From an uncultured Sphingomonadaceae bacterium (GTDB taxonomy: Bacteria > Pseudomonadota > Alphaproteobacteria > Sphingomonadales > Sphingomonadaceae): a stretch of DNA of 16,047 nt. Numbering within the stretch: position 1 is the first letter of the stretch; every line of letters starts with the position of its first letter. The position numbers and the translations under genes were made by a program. Where the stretch lies: NCBI GenBank assembly GCA_938016505.1, contig CALLWN010000368.1, positions 1-16,047 on the forward strand, in the 5' to 3' direction. Below are positions 1-7,599 of the stretch, piece after piece. The notes under the pieces were generated by a model that made no database searches, was not told the DNA's origin, and saw nothing but the letters and a program-made list of their open reading frames with translations.

Positions 1-696
1 CCGCTCATCGAATGGCACATCAAGTCGACGACCAAGGCGCAGCAGGGTCTCTACGAATATGATGCCGTCTCGCGCCTGCGGGACAGCCAGCTCGGCGACG
101 AACGGGTGAAGGACATCTCCAATTACATCAAACGCGGCAAGCTCTGGGAGGCGTTTACCTCGCCGAAGCTCCCCGTCCTCCTCATCGACGAGATCGACAA
201 GGCCGACATCGAGTTCCCGAACGACCTCCTCCAGGAGCTCGACCGGATGGAGTTCTTCGTCTACGAGACCGGCGAGACTGTGACGGCGCGGGAGCGCCCC
301 ATCGTCATCATCACCTCCAACAACGAGAAGGAGTTGCCGGACGCCTTCCTGCGCCGCTGCTTCTTCCACTATATCAAGTTTCCCGACCGGGAGACGATGG
401 AAACCATCATCCGGGTCCATTTTCCCGAGATCCAGAAGGAGCTGGTGCGCGAGGCGCTCACCATCTTCTACGACATCCGCGAGGTGCCGGGCCTCAAGAA
501 GAAGCCGAGCACGTCGGAACTGCTGGACTGGCTGAAGCTCCTCCTCCACGAGGATTTGCCCGTCGAGATGCTGCGCGAGCGCGACCCCCGGAAGCTCATC
601 CCCCCGCTCCACGGCGCGCTGCTCAAGAACGAGGCCGACGTCATGCTGTTCGAACGGCTGGCCTTCATGGCGCGGCGCGAGGCCGGCCGAGGCTAG
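1..696 (+). CDS. MoxR-family AAA+ ATPase, 5'-truncated by the window edge
   Basis: The reading frame is open from base 1 and ends at TAG 694-696, leaving 231 visible C-terminal residues. Numbered from the window edge, these include a Walker B stretch PVLLIDEIDKAD (58-69), a sensor-1 stretch IVIITSNNEKELPD (101-114) and an arginine pair LRRCFF (117-122) of the type that acts as arginine fingers. A helical lid region follows to the end. Walker A must lie upstream of the window. These features are typical of MoxR ATPases, which are thought to act as ATP-driven chaperones that mature metalloenzymes or envelope proteins, often with a VWA-domain partner. No VWA gene is visible downstream; the next gene, 7 bp away, encodes a putative lipoprotein. 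A GTG at 106 could be read as a start, but homology clearly continues upstream of it. The family call is firm; the substrate is unknown. Confidence 0.9.
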   Translation, partial: PLIEWHIKSTTKAQQGLYEYDAVSRLRDSQLGDERVKDISNYIKRGKLWEAFTSPKLPVLLIDEIDKADIEFPNDLLQELDRMEFFVYETGETVTARERPIVIITSNNEKELPDAFLRRCFFHYIKFPDRETMETIIRVHFPEIQKELVREALTIFYDIREVPGLKKKPSTSELLDWLKLLLHEDLPVEMLRERDPRKLIPPLHGALLKNEADVMLFERLAFMARREAGRG

Positions 697-703
697 GCTG
701 GCA

Positions 704-1387
704 GTGCGGGCGGGCATCAGCGCGCGCCGCCGCGCCGCAGCGCTCGCTCTCGCGCTGTTGGGCGGCGGCTGCCAGACCTTCGGCGCCTTCCCCGACCCTG
801 CGACTGCAGTTGCCGGGCGCTGGGACAATGCGGCCCAGCATGCGGCGGCCGACCCGGCGCTGCATCGCCCGCCAGTTGCTGGCACGCCCTATCAATGGCT
901 CGATCGCCAGCATGCCCTGTTCCGGGTCGTCGAGGCCCCGGCGCTCGCCGGCACGGGCGGAACGGCTGTCCACCTGGTCTGGCGCAGCGGCGGACCGGAC
1001 GGCCCGGTCAGCCGCGAGCGCCTGTGGGTGTTCCGGCCCGATCCGCGCACCGGCCGGCCCAGGATGGACTTCTACCTCCCCCCGCCCGGAGGCGCGCTGG
1101 TCGAGGCCGCGCCCGACAGCTACGCCTTCCGCACCCTCACGCAGCGCGACGTGACCGGCTATCCCGACGATTGCGCGCTTCCGGTGCGACGCACCCGCAC
1201 CGGCTTCACCGCCCGGATCCCCGATGGCTGCACGGTGACGGCGCAGTCGGGCCGCGCCATGACCCTCCAGGCCGAAATCCGCGTCGCGGGCGAGACGCTG
1301 CGCTATGCCGAGGCCGGGCTCCTCCCCGATGGCGCCTTCGCCTTCCGGGTCCCCAACCCCGGTCCCTACATCTTCATCCGGCAGTAG
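704..1387 (+). CDS. CpcT/CpeT-like putative lipoprotein
   Basis: The 227-residue product starts at GTG 704, 7 bp after the MoxR stop, so the two genes are probably cotranscribed. The N-terminus has an Arg-rich n-region, a hydrophobic core (residues 11-19) and LLGGGC ending at Cys23. This is an atypical lipobox, with Gly rather than Leu at -3, so lipidation is likely but not certain. Gln at +2 would favour the outer membrane. The mature part resembles the CpcT/CpeT fold (DUF1001). It has GRWDNAAQHAADP-like text near 38-51, RERLWVFRPD at 104-113, MDFYLPP at 121-127, two cysteines (C157, C176) flanking a GFTARIPDGC stretch, and the ending GPYIFIRQ. In cyanobacteria this family attaches bilins to phycobiliproteins. 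Outside cyanobacteria the role is unknown and bilin lyase activity should not be assumed. The 3' end overlaps the convergent esterase gene by 14 bp. Confidence 0.7.
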   Translation: MRAGISARRRAAALALALLGGGCQTFGAFPDPATAVAGRWDNAAQHAAADPALHRPPVAGTPYQWLDRQHALFRVVEAPALAGTGGTAVHLVWRSGGPDGPVSRERLWVFRPDPRTGRPRMDFYLPPPGGALVEAAPDSYAFRTLTQRDVTGYPDDCALPVRRTRTGFTARIPDGCTVTAQSGRAMTLQAEIRVAGETLRYAEAGLLPDGAFAFRVPNPGPYIFIRQ

Positions 1388-2351
1388 CCCGGTCCGCCCG
1401 GCCCCATTTCGGGTAGCGACAGTTGGGCTGGTCGGCGGGGCAGGGGAGGCGAGGGGGCCTGCCGGTGCCCGGAAGCGCCCATTCGAGGCCCATCCTGACC
1501 GCCGGCACATAGACCGAGCCATGGTCCTCGCCATCGAGCACGCGGGAGTCGACCTCGAGCGAGGGATAGCCGCGGCCCTTGAGCGCGGTGACGAACGCCT
1601 CCTGGTCCTCGACCATGGCGTTGAGTGCGTCGCCGAACGGCTCAGGGTCAGGGTCCGGAATCGTCTCGAGCCCGCCGACGAGGAACAGCGCCCTGGCGGG
1701 CAGGTCGCGGTTGCGGCTTGCGTAGCCGCGCTCGCGCGCCAGCATCAGCCTGCGATCGTACCACAGCGAGGGCGAGATCAGGATGTAGCGGGCGAACATT
1801 TCCGGCTTTGTCAGCAGCACATGGGTCCCGAACAGCCCGCCATAGCTGTGCCCAAGGTAGATGCGGCGCGCCGGGTCGATGCGGAAGCGCGCCTCGAGCG
1901 CCGGCAGCGCCACCGTCTCGAGGTGGCGGCGATAGGGTTCCGCCTCGCCATAGGCGACCCGGCGGCCGGGCATGTCGGAGACGGCGTCGATGTCGCCGTG
2001 CGGGGTGGGCGTGTAGTCGCGCCGGCGGCTGTACTGCCCGGTGTCGCCTTCCGCATAGCCAAGCCCGATGAGGATTGCCGGCTCGAGCCCGCGCCCGCCG
2101 GCGGCAAGCCGCGTCATCATGCCGGCAATGAGCGCCACCGACTGCGGGGCGTCGGTGACGTAGAGGGCGGGGTAGCGCGTCTCGGGGCTGGTCTCGTACC
2201 CGGGCGGGAGCACGACCACGTAGCTGTAGCTCCGGCCCAGCTCCGGCGCAGCGATGGTGACGACCTCGCTTCGCGGCAGCGGCCAGGGCTCGCCGACTGC
2301 CGGTCGGGCCATGAGCAGGACGAGGAGAACAGCCCAGGCGAGGCGGATCAC
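1374..2351 (-). CDS. Secreted putative esterase (esterase D / enterochelin-esterase-like alpha/beta hydrolase)
   Basis: The start chosen is GTG 2351-2349, which overlaps the amidohydrolase TGA (2350-2348) as GTGA and so suggests translational coupling. A much longer open frame upstream lies antisense to nothing recognisable and was discarded. The 325-residue product has a signal peptide (residues 1-20, hydrophobic LAWAVLLVLL, then AVG before EPWPL). It then has the putative-esterase (PF00756-like) layout: a strand SYSYVVVLPPGY (41-52), PALYVTDA (61-68), the nucleophile elbow GHSYGG with Ser169, ISPSLWYD (192-199), and a late His277 in DGEDHGS. The acidic triad member is not assigned. Relatives hydrolyse siderophore esters, S-formylglutathione or other esters; the substrate here is unknown. 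A periplasmic location is inferred from the signal peptide. It is the last gene of the minus-strand block, and its 3' end overlaps the convergent lipoprotein gene by 14 bp. Confidence 0.88.
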   Translation of the reverse strand: MIRLAWAVLLVLLMARPAVGEPWPLPRSEVVTIAAPELGRSYSYVVVLPPGYETSPETRYPALYVTDAPQSVALIAGMMTRLAAGGRGLEPAILIGLGYAEGDTGQYSRRRDYTPTPHGDIDAVSDMPGRRVAYGEAEPYRRHLETVALPALEARFRIDPARRIYLGHSYGGLFGTHVLLTKPEMFARYILISPSLWYDRRLMLARERGYASRNRDLPARALFLVGGLETIPDPDPEPFGDALNAMVEDQEAFVTALKGRGYPSLEVDSRVLDGEDHGSVYVPAVRMGLEWALPGTGRPPRLPCPADQPNCRYPKWGRADRATAG

Positions 2352-3673
2352 AGGCTGGTCTTGACGATCTGGCCGTCCTTCATGATGATCCGGAAATTGC
2401 GCTCGGGGTCCTCGATGAGACGGATGTCGGCAATCGGGTCGCCGTCGACCAGCAGCAGGTCGGCCAATGCGCCCTCGGCGATGACGCCCACCCGGCCATA
2501 GGGGCTGCGCTCGCCCGACAGCGCGAGAAGCTCGCCATTGTCCCCGGTCGCCATCCGGAGCACTTCGGCCGCGCTGTACCAGCGGGTGAGCTTGGTGAGC
2601 TTGTGGTTCATCCGGAGCAGCCCCTGCGGGCTGTGCAGCGTGTCGGTGCCCCAGGCGGTCCTGATCCGGTATTTCCGCGCCAGGCGGTAGGCCATGTCGG
2701 TGCCATTGGCGACGGCAAGCTGCTTCAGCCGCTGCGCGCCAGTCTTGGGGTTGGCGTCCTCGTCGTCGAGAAAGGGCTGAAGGCTCCACCACACCCCGCG
2801 CTCGGCCATCAGCTTCGCCGTGGCGTCATCGACCAGCTGGCCATGGTCGATGGACTTCACCCCGGCCTCGACCGCCCGGCGGATGGCGCGCGGGGTGTAG
2901 GCGTGGACCGCCACATAGGTGCCCCAGTCGGCGGCCGCCTCGACCGCCGCGCGCAGCTCGTCGGGCGAATATTGCGTGACATCGAGCGGGTCGAACTGCG
3001 AGGACACGCCTCCGCCGGCCATCAGCTTGATCTGGCTGGCCCCTGCGCGCAGCTGCTCGCGCACCCGCTGCTGCACCAGCGGCACCCCGTCGGCGATGGC
3101 GGTCACGCCGAGACGGTCGGCATAGGCGAGCGCGCCCGGCTCGGCCGGCACTTCGCCCGGCAGGCGGAAGTCGCCATGGCCCGAGGTTTGCGACAACATG
3201 GCGCCCGACGGCCAGATCCGAGGGCCCGTTGCCAGCCCCATGTCGATCGCACGCTTGAGGCCGAACACCGGTCCGCCAAGGTCGCGCACCGACGTGAAGC
3301 CGCGCATCAGCATGGTCTCGGCCGTGCGCGCCGCGGCAAGGTTGACGAAGCCGATCTCGGTCGAAAGCAGCGCCACCTCGGAAAGCCCGGCCAGCATCAC
3401 ATGGGCGTGGGCGTCGATCAGGCCCGGCATCAGCGTCCGCCCGCCACCCTCGATGATCGTCGCACCCGGCGCGGCCGCGACCGCCGGTCCGATCGCTGCG
3501 ATCACATTGCCGCGCACGAGCACATTGGTGGGCGCCGACAGCCGGTCCGAGCGGCCATCGAACAGGCGGACGTTCGTGAACAGCGTCTCCTTCGGCTCCG
3601 CGGCCGGCTGGGCGATGGCAGCCGAAGCCCAGATCAGCGCAAGCGCCACCACAATTCGCCCAAGCCACGCCAT
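2348..3673 (-). CDS. Secreted metal-dependent amidohydrolase (imidazolonepropionase/prolidase-like)
   Basis: The product is 441 residues from ATG 3673. This start is preferred to a GTG at 3706 because GGAGGAG lies 8 nt upstream and the signal peptide then begins directly (residues 1-21, MAWLGRIVVALALIWASAA, cut near AIA-QP). All amidohydrolase-superfamily metal ligands are visible: HxH in DAHAHV (H89, H91), the Lys likely to be carboxylated in QIKLMAGGG (K216), H257 in AVHAY, H277 in SIDHGQ, and D344 in WGTD. An N-terminal strand domain (LFTNVRLFDG) and a C-terminal ADLLLVDGDP segment complete the composite beta-sandwich. Exported members with this layout often hydrolyse acyl-amino acids or dipeptides with C-terminal Pro, Arg or Lys; the substrate here cannot be read from sequence. 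The gene lies 33 bp after parC and is coupled by GTGA overlap to the downstream esterase, so the two probably act in the same compartment. Confidence 0.9.
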   Translation of the reverse strand: MAWLGRIVVALALIWASAAIAQPAAEPKETLFTNVRLFDGRSDRLSAPTNVLVRGNVIAAIGPAVAAAPGATIIEGGGRTLMPGLIDAHAHVMLAGLSEVALLSTEIGFVNLAAARTAETMLMRGFTSVRDLGGPVFGLKRAIDMGLATGPRIWPSGAMLSQTSGHGDFRLPGEVPAEPGALAYADRLGVTAIADGVPLVQQRVREQLRAGASQIKLMAGGGVSSQFDPLDVTQYSPDELRAAVEAAADWGTYVAVHAYTPRAIRRAVEAGVKSIDHGQLVDDATAKLMAERGVWWSLQPFLDDEDANPKTGAQRLKQLAVANGTDMAYRLARKYRIRTAWGTDTLHSPQGLLRMNHKLTKLTRWYSAAEVLRMATGDNGELLALSGERSPYGRVGVIAEGALADLLLVDGDPIADIRLIEDPERNFRIIMKDGQIVKTSL

Positions 3674-3681
3674 GCCGATCG

Positions 3682-3688
3682 CTCCTCC
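3682..3688 (-). promoter_or_regulatory. Strong ribosome binding site of the amidohydrolase gene
   Basis: On the minus strand this reads GGAGGAG, eight bases before ATG 3673. It decides the start in favour of 3673 over the GTG at 3706. It is the strongest Shine-Dalgarno in the minus-strand block, where the other junctions rely on overlapping starts and stops. Confidence 0.8.
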
Positions 3689-3706
3689 GGGGAGTGCCTG
3701 CCGCAC

Positions 3707-5965
3707 CTAACAGAAGCGGCCGGTTCGCGGAAAGCCCGTTGGCACCATGCGCCCGGCCGAGGCGCGCGCCCCGCGCCAGGGCGTGAGGTCGCTCTCGGTC
3801 CGGGTGCGGCCCGAGTCGCCGCCCATCGGCCAGGAGAGCCCATCGGCAAGGCGCAGCGTGATCGCGTCGGCGAGGCCGCCGTCGCGATATTTCTGGAGCG
3901 CGACGCCCTGGCCCTTCTCCTGCTCGGGCACGTCGGCGAGCGGAAATACCAGCAGCTTGCGGTTCTCACCGACCAGGGCGACATGGTCGTGGCCGTCTCC
4001 CACCTCGCGGGCGACCAGGAGCCGGGCGCCCGGCCGCGGCGACATCAGCTGCCGGCCCTTTCGGGTCTCGGCGACCATGGCCGCGACCGGCGCGACGAAC
4101 CCCCGGCCGTCGCTTGCGACGAGCAGCCATCTCGCACCCTCGCGGGCGGGGGCTGCCGCCACCACCTGCTCGCCTGCCGGCCAGTCCACCATCAGGCTGA
4201 CCGGCTCGCCGAAGCCCCGCCCGCCTGGCAGGGCGTGGGCATCGAGCGTGAAGGCGCGGCCCGAGGGGCTGAGCAGCAGGATCCGGTCGAGCGTGTCGGC
4301 ATGGAACCAGGTCAGGAGGTCGTCGCCTTCCTTGAACCTGAGGGCGGAAGGATCGGCGAGATCGGCATGGCCCTTCTGGGCGCGAATCCAGCCCTTTTGC
4401 GACAGGATGACGGTCAAGGGCTCCCGGGCGATGAGCGCGTCCTTCGGGATCGGCGCGGCCGCGGTCGCCTCGGCGAAGTCGGTCCGCCGCCTGCCGTGCG
4501 CAGTGTCCGGGGCATAGTCGGCCCGCAGCGCGGCAAGCTCGGCTTTCAGCGCCCGGGTCTGGGCCTCGGGCGAAGCGACCAGCGCCTCGAGGTTCTCGCG
4601 CTCGGCCATCAGCCGGTCGCGCTCGCGGCCGATCTCCATTTCCTCGAGGCGCCTCAGCGCCCGCAGGCGCATGTTGAGCACGGCTTCGGCCTGCCGCTCG
4701 GAGATCGCGAACCGGGCCATGAGCGCCGGCTTCGGCTCATCGTCCTCGCGGATGATCCGGATGACCTCGTCGAGGTTCAGATAGACGGCGAGAAAGCCCT
4801 CCAGCAGCTCCAGCCGGTCGGCGATCGCGGCGAGCCGGTGCCGGCTGCGCTTCACCAGAACGTCGCGGCGGTGGTCAAGCCAGGCCAGCAGCACAGCCTT
4901 CAGGCCCATCACCCGCGGCGCCCGGTCGGGGCCGAGCACGTTCAGGTTCAAGGGCACCCGCACCTCGAGATCGGAGAGGCGGAACAGGCTTTCCATCAGG
5001 CTCTCGGGTGCGACGTTGCGCGACTTGGGCTCGATGAGGATGCGCAATGCGCTGTCGCTCTCGTCGCGCACATCCTCGAGCGCGGCAAGCTTCTTCTCGG
5101 CGATGAGCCCGGCCAGCTGCTCGATCAGCCTGCCCTTCTGGACGCCATGGGGGATTTCGGTCACGACCGCAGCCCAGGTTCCGCGCCCCTGCTCCTCGAC
5201 ATGCCAGCGCGCCCGCAGGCGAAAGCCGCCGCGGCCGCTCGCATAGGCCTCGATGATGGCGTGCCGCGGCTCGACGATCAGCCCGCCGGTCGGGAAGTCC
5301 GGCCCGGGCATGACGGCGAGCAGATCGGCGAGATTGGTGTCGGGCGCGTCGAGCAGCAGGGTGGCAGCATCCGCAATCTCGGCGACATTGTGGGGCGGAA
5401 TTGCGGTTGCCATGCCGACCGCAATGCCCTGCGCGCCATTCGCCAGCAGGTTGGGGAAGGCTGCCGGGAAGATTTCCGGTTCCTCCTCCTCACCATTGTA
5501 GGTGGGCCGGAACGGCACGGTCCGCTCGTCCACATCCTCCATGAGGAGAATGGCGGCGCGGGTGAGCCGCGCCTCGGTGTAGCGCATGGCGGCTGCGCCA
5601 TCGCCGTCGATGTTGCCGAAATTGCCCTGGCCCTCGATGAGCGGGTAGCGCAGCGCGAAATCCTGGGCGAGCCTGACCAGTGCGTCATAGACCGACTGGT
5701 CGCCATGGGGGTGATATTTCCCGATCACGTCGCCGACGACGCGGGCGCATTTCTTGAAGGCCTGGTCGGGGGCAAGGCGCAGGAGACGCATCGCCCACAG
5801 CAGCCGGCGCTGCACCGGCTTCAGGCCATCGCGCACGTCGGGAAGCGAGCGCGCGGTGATGGTCGAGAGCGCGTAGACGAGGTAGCGCTCCGACAGCGCG
5901 GAATCGAAGGGGGCATCGAGGATCCGGTCGGAGCCTTCGTCCTCGCGGGAGTGAAGCCCGGTCAT
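3707..5965 (-). CDS. parC: DNA topoisomerase IV subunit A
   Basis: The product is 752 residues, the same length as E. coli ParC. ParC with ParE decatenates daughter chromosomes in the cytoplasm. The N-terminal breakage-reunion domain shows SERYLVYALSTI (25-36), LPDVRDGLKPVQRRLLWAM (41-59), GKYHPHGDQSVYDAL (82-96) and the catalytic tyrosine Y129 in RYTEARLTR. This is followed by the tower and coiled-coil segments and a beta-pinwheel C-terminal domain. I see no GyrA-box (QRRGGKG-like), which supports ParC over GyrA, as does its place next to recO, a pairing usual in sphingomonads. At the quinolone-determining positions it has Gln90 and Asp94 where E. coli has Ser80 and Glu84. ATG 5965 overlaps the recO stop as ATGA, indicating coupled translation. 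The stop is TAG 3709-3707. Confidence 0.96.
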   Translation of the reverse strand: MTGLHSREDEGSDRILDAPFDSALSERYLVYALSTITARSLPDVRDGLKPVQRRLLWAMRLLRLAPDQAFKKCARVVGDVIGKYHPHGDQSVYDALVRLAQDFALRYPLIEGQGNFGNIDGDGAAAMRYTEARLTRAAILLMEDVDERTVPFRPTYNGEEEEPEIFPAAFPNLLANGAQGIAVGMATAIPPHNVAEIADAATLLLDAPDTNLADLLAVMPGPDFPTGGLIVEPRHAIIEAYASGRGGFRLRARWHVEEQGRGTWAAVVTEIPHGVQKGRLIEQLAGLIAEKKLAALEDVRDESDSALRILIEPKSRNVAPESLMESLFRLSDLEVRVPLNLNVLGPDRAPRVMGLKAVLLAWLDHRRDVLVKRSRHRLAAIADRLELLEGFLAVYLNLDEVIRIIREDDEPKPALMARFAISERQAEAVLNMRLRALRRLEEMEIGRERDRLMAERENLEALVASPEAQTRALKAELAALRADYAPDTAHGRRRTDFAEATAAAPIPKDALIAREPLTVILSQKGWIRAQKGHADLADPSALRFKEGDDLLTWFHADTLDRILLLSPSGRAFTLDAHALPGGRGFGEPVSLMVDWPAGEQVVAAAPAREGARWLLVASDGRGFVAPVAAMVAETRKGRQLMSPRPGARLLVAREVGDGHDHVALVGENRKLLVFPLADVPEQEKGQGVALQKYRDGGLADAITLRLADGLSWPMGGDSGRTRTESDLTPWRGARASAGRMVPTGFPRTGRFC

Positions 5966-6699
5966 GATGCCGCGAGGCCAAGGCGCACCAGGGCCTCTGC
6001 CCTGAGGCCGGCGGCGCGGGGCATGTCGGGAAAGATGTGGCGGGCGAGAAAATGGCCGGTGAGCGCAAGGCCGGCATCGCGGTCGGCAGGGCTGACACGG
6101 CCCGGCGTCGGCGCCCCTGCCGCAAGAAACGCCGGCAATGGGAGCAGCCGCCCGGCCCAGGGCTGACCGGCGGCAGCCGCGCGTGTGACCGCCCGGCCCG
6201 AGCGCGGGCTCACGAAGGCGAGATCATCGGTGCGCCCGGTGCGGGCACAGGCAGAGAGATCGAGACCGAAGCCGAGTTCGGCGAGGAGATCGCGCTCAAA
6301 CCGTGCCATGGCCACCGGCCAATCGCTGTCCGCCACCATCTGGTCAAGCAGCGCGTCGAGACTGGCGGCGACGGTCGGGCAGGCTTCCCCCTCCGGGAGC
6401 ACGCCCGCGAGCAGCTGGACGAGATAGTCGAGAGCCGCAGCGGTGCGGGCGTCGAAGGCGAGAAGTGCCCGGCTCGCCACGGGTTCGATCATGGCAGTCG
6501 GCAGCTGGTCCGGCAGGCGGGCGCTCAGGCTCAGCCGGACCTTGTTGCCCGGGGCAAGATCGGCCCGCCGGCGCCGGCTGCGGGCACCGTGGACGAAGGC
6601 GGCGACAGGCCCGCCCGACAGGCCGAGGAACCGGACCACCGCGCCGTGATCGCCGTGCGGCAGCAGCGTCAGGACGAGCGCATCATCCTGCCGCTCCAT
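5962..6699 (-). CDS. recO: DNA repair protein RecO
   Basis: The 245-residue product matches RecO, which with RecF and RecR loads RecA onto SSB-coated single-stranded DNA in gap repair. The N-terminal OB-fold is visible in residues 1-80: DALVLTLLPHGDHGAVVRFL, then FVHGARSRRRRADLAPGNKV. The helical C-terminal part includes FERDLLAELGFGLDLSACARTG and DDLAFVSPRSGRAV. The latter is highly characteristic of alphaproteobacterial RecO. A four-cysteine zinc finger is not seen, as is common in proteobacterial members. ATG 6699 directly abuts the era TGA (6702-6700), and its own TGA overlaps the parC start, so the gene is embedded in a translationally coupled chain. Length and motifs look intact. Confidence 0.95.
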   Translation of the reverse strand: MERQDDALVLTLLPHGDHGAVVRFLGLSGGPVAAFVHGARSRRRRADLAPGNKVRLSLSARLPDQLPTAMIEPVASRALLAFDARTAAALDYLVQLLAGVLPEGEACPTVAASLDALLDQMVADSDWPVAMARFERDLLAELGFGLDLSACARTGRTDDLAFVSPRSGRAVTRAAAAGQPWAGRLLPLPAFLAAGAPTPGRVSPADRDAGLALTGHFLARHIFPDMPRAAGLRAEALVRLGLAAS

Positions 6700-7599
6700 T
6701 CAGGCAACCCCCGCCCCTGGCAGGCCAAGCTCGCGCAGCATCCGCGGGTCTTCCGCCCAGCCGGGCGCGACCTTCACGTGGAGAAAGAGATGCACGCGCG
6801 CGCCAAGCGCAGCGCCGATCGCGGCACGCGCCGCCTCGCCGATCGCCCGGATGCGCGCGCCGCCCCTGCCGAGCACGATCGCCTTCTGGCTGTCGCGGTC
6901 GACCAGGATCTGCTGGCGGATGGCGATCGAACCGTCTGGCCGGGTCTCGAAGGTCTCGGGGAGAACGGCAGTCGCGTAGGGCAGCTCTTGTCCTAGCTGC
7001 AGGAACAATTGCTCGCGCGTGAGTTCGGTCGCAAGGAGCCTTGCCGGGGCATCGGTCAGCTGGTCTTCGGGGTACAGCCAGGGGCCCTCGGGGACCGAAC
7101 GGGCCAGCGCCGCGCGCAGGTCGGCGACCCCGTCACCGGTCAGCGCAGAGACCATGTAGACCTGCCTGAACGGGAGGCTTTCAACCAGCTGGGCAGCGAG
7201 CGGCAGCAGCCGGTCCTTGGCGACAAGGTCGACCTTGTTGAGGACAAGCCAGGTTGGCCCACCTTCGTCCCCGAGATCGGCGACCGCATCGGGCACCTCG
7301 GGCCTGCGGGCGTCGACGATGAGGAGCCGCAGGTCGGCATCGCGCGCGGCGTCGCGCGCGGCGGAGACCATGGCCCGGTCGAGCGCCCGGCGCGGGCCGA
7401 ACAGCCCCGGCGTGTCGAACAGGAGGAGCTGTGCAGGCCCTTCGACCGCGATCCCGAGCAATCGCGCCCGGGTGGTCTGCACCTTGGGCGAGACGATGGC
7501 GAGCTTCTGGCCGACAAGGGCGTTGACGAGGGTCGACTTGCCGGCATTGGGCGCCCCGATCAGCGCCACCACCCCGCAGCGCAACGGCGCGTCAGCCAC
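6700..7599 (-). CDS. era: GTPase Era
   Basis: Era is an essential GTPase that binds the 3' end of 16S rRNA and assists 30S subunit maturation. The 299-residue product shows G1 GAPNAGKST (15-23), the switch-I threonine in KVQTTR (39-44), G3 DTPG (62-65), G4 NKVD (121-124) and G5 SALTG (151-155). A C-terminal KH domain follows, with the loop LGRGGARIR and the ending KVAPGWAEDPRML. The start is GTG 7599, eight bases inside the end of rnc; no strong Shine-Dalgarno precedes it, consistent with coupling to rnc translation. The rnc-era-recO order is widely conserved in bacteria. All GTPase motifs are present, so the enzyme looks functional. Confidence 0.97.
   Translation of the reverse strand: MADAPLRCGVVALIGAPNAGKSTLVNALVGQKLAIVSPKVQTTRARLLGIAVEGPAQLLLFDTPGLFGPRRALDRAMVSAARDAARDADLRLLIVDARRPEVPDAVADLGDEGGPTWLVLNKVDLVAKDRLLPLAAQLVESLPFRQVYMVSALTGDGVADLRAALARSVPEGPWLYPEDQLTDAPARLLATELTREQLFLQLGQELPYATAVLPETFETRPDGSIAIRQQILVDRDSQKAIVLGRGGARIRAIGEAARAAIGAALGARVHLFLHVKVAPGWAEDPRMLRELGLPGAGVA

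Noticed and set aside
665..1534. A 289-codon minus-strand open frame opposite the CpcT/CpeT-like gene
   Set aside because: It overlaps two supported genes and shows only Arg/Ala/Gly-rich shadow sequence, while the plus-strand frame has a signal sequence and family motifs.
3674..3706. GTG 3706 as the amidohydrolase start
   Set aside because: It would add 11 residues before the signal peptide; ATG 3673 has GGAGGAG at ideal spacing.
2603..6166. A 1187-codon open frame on the plus strand opposite parC and the amidohydrolase gene
   Set aside because: It is antisense to two well-recognised genes, is Arg/Gly/His/Pro-rich without any family motif, and is expected from third-position GC bias.
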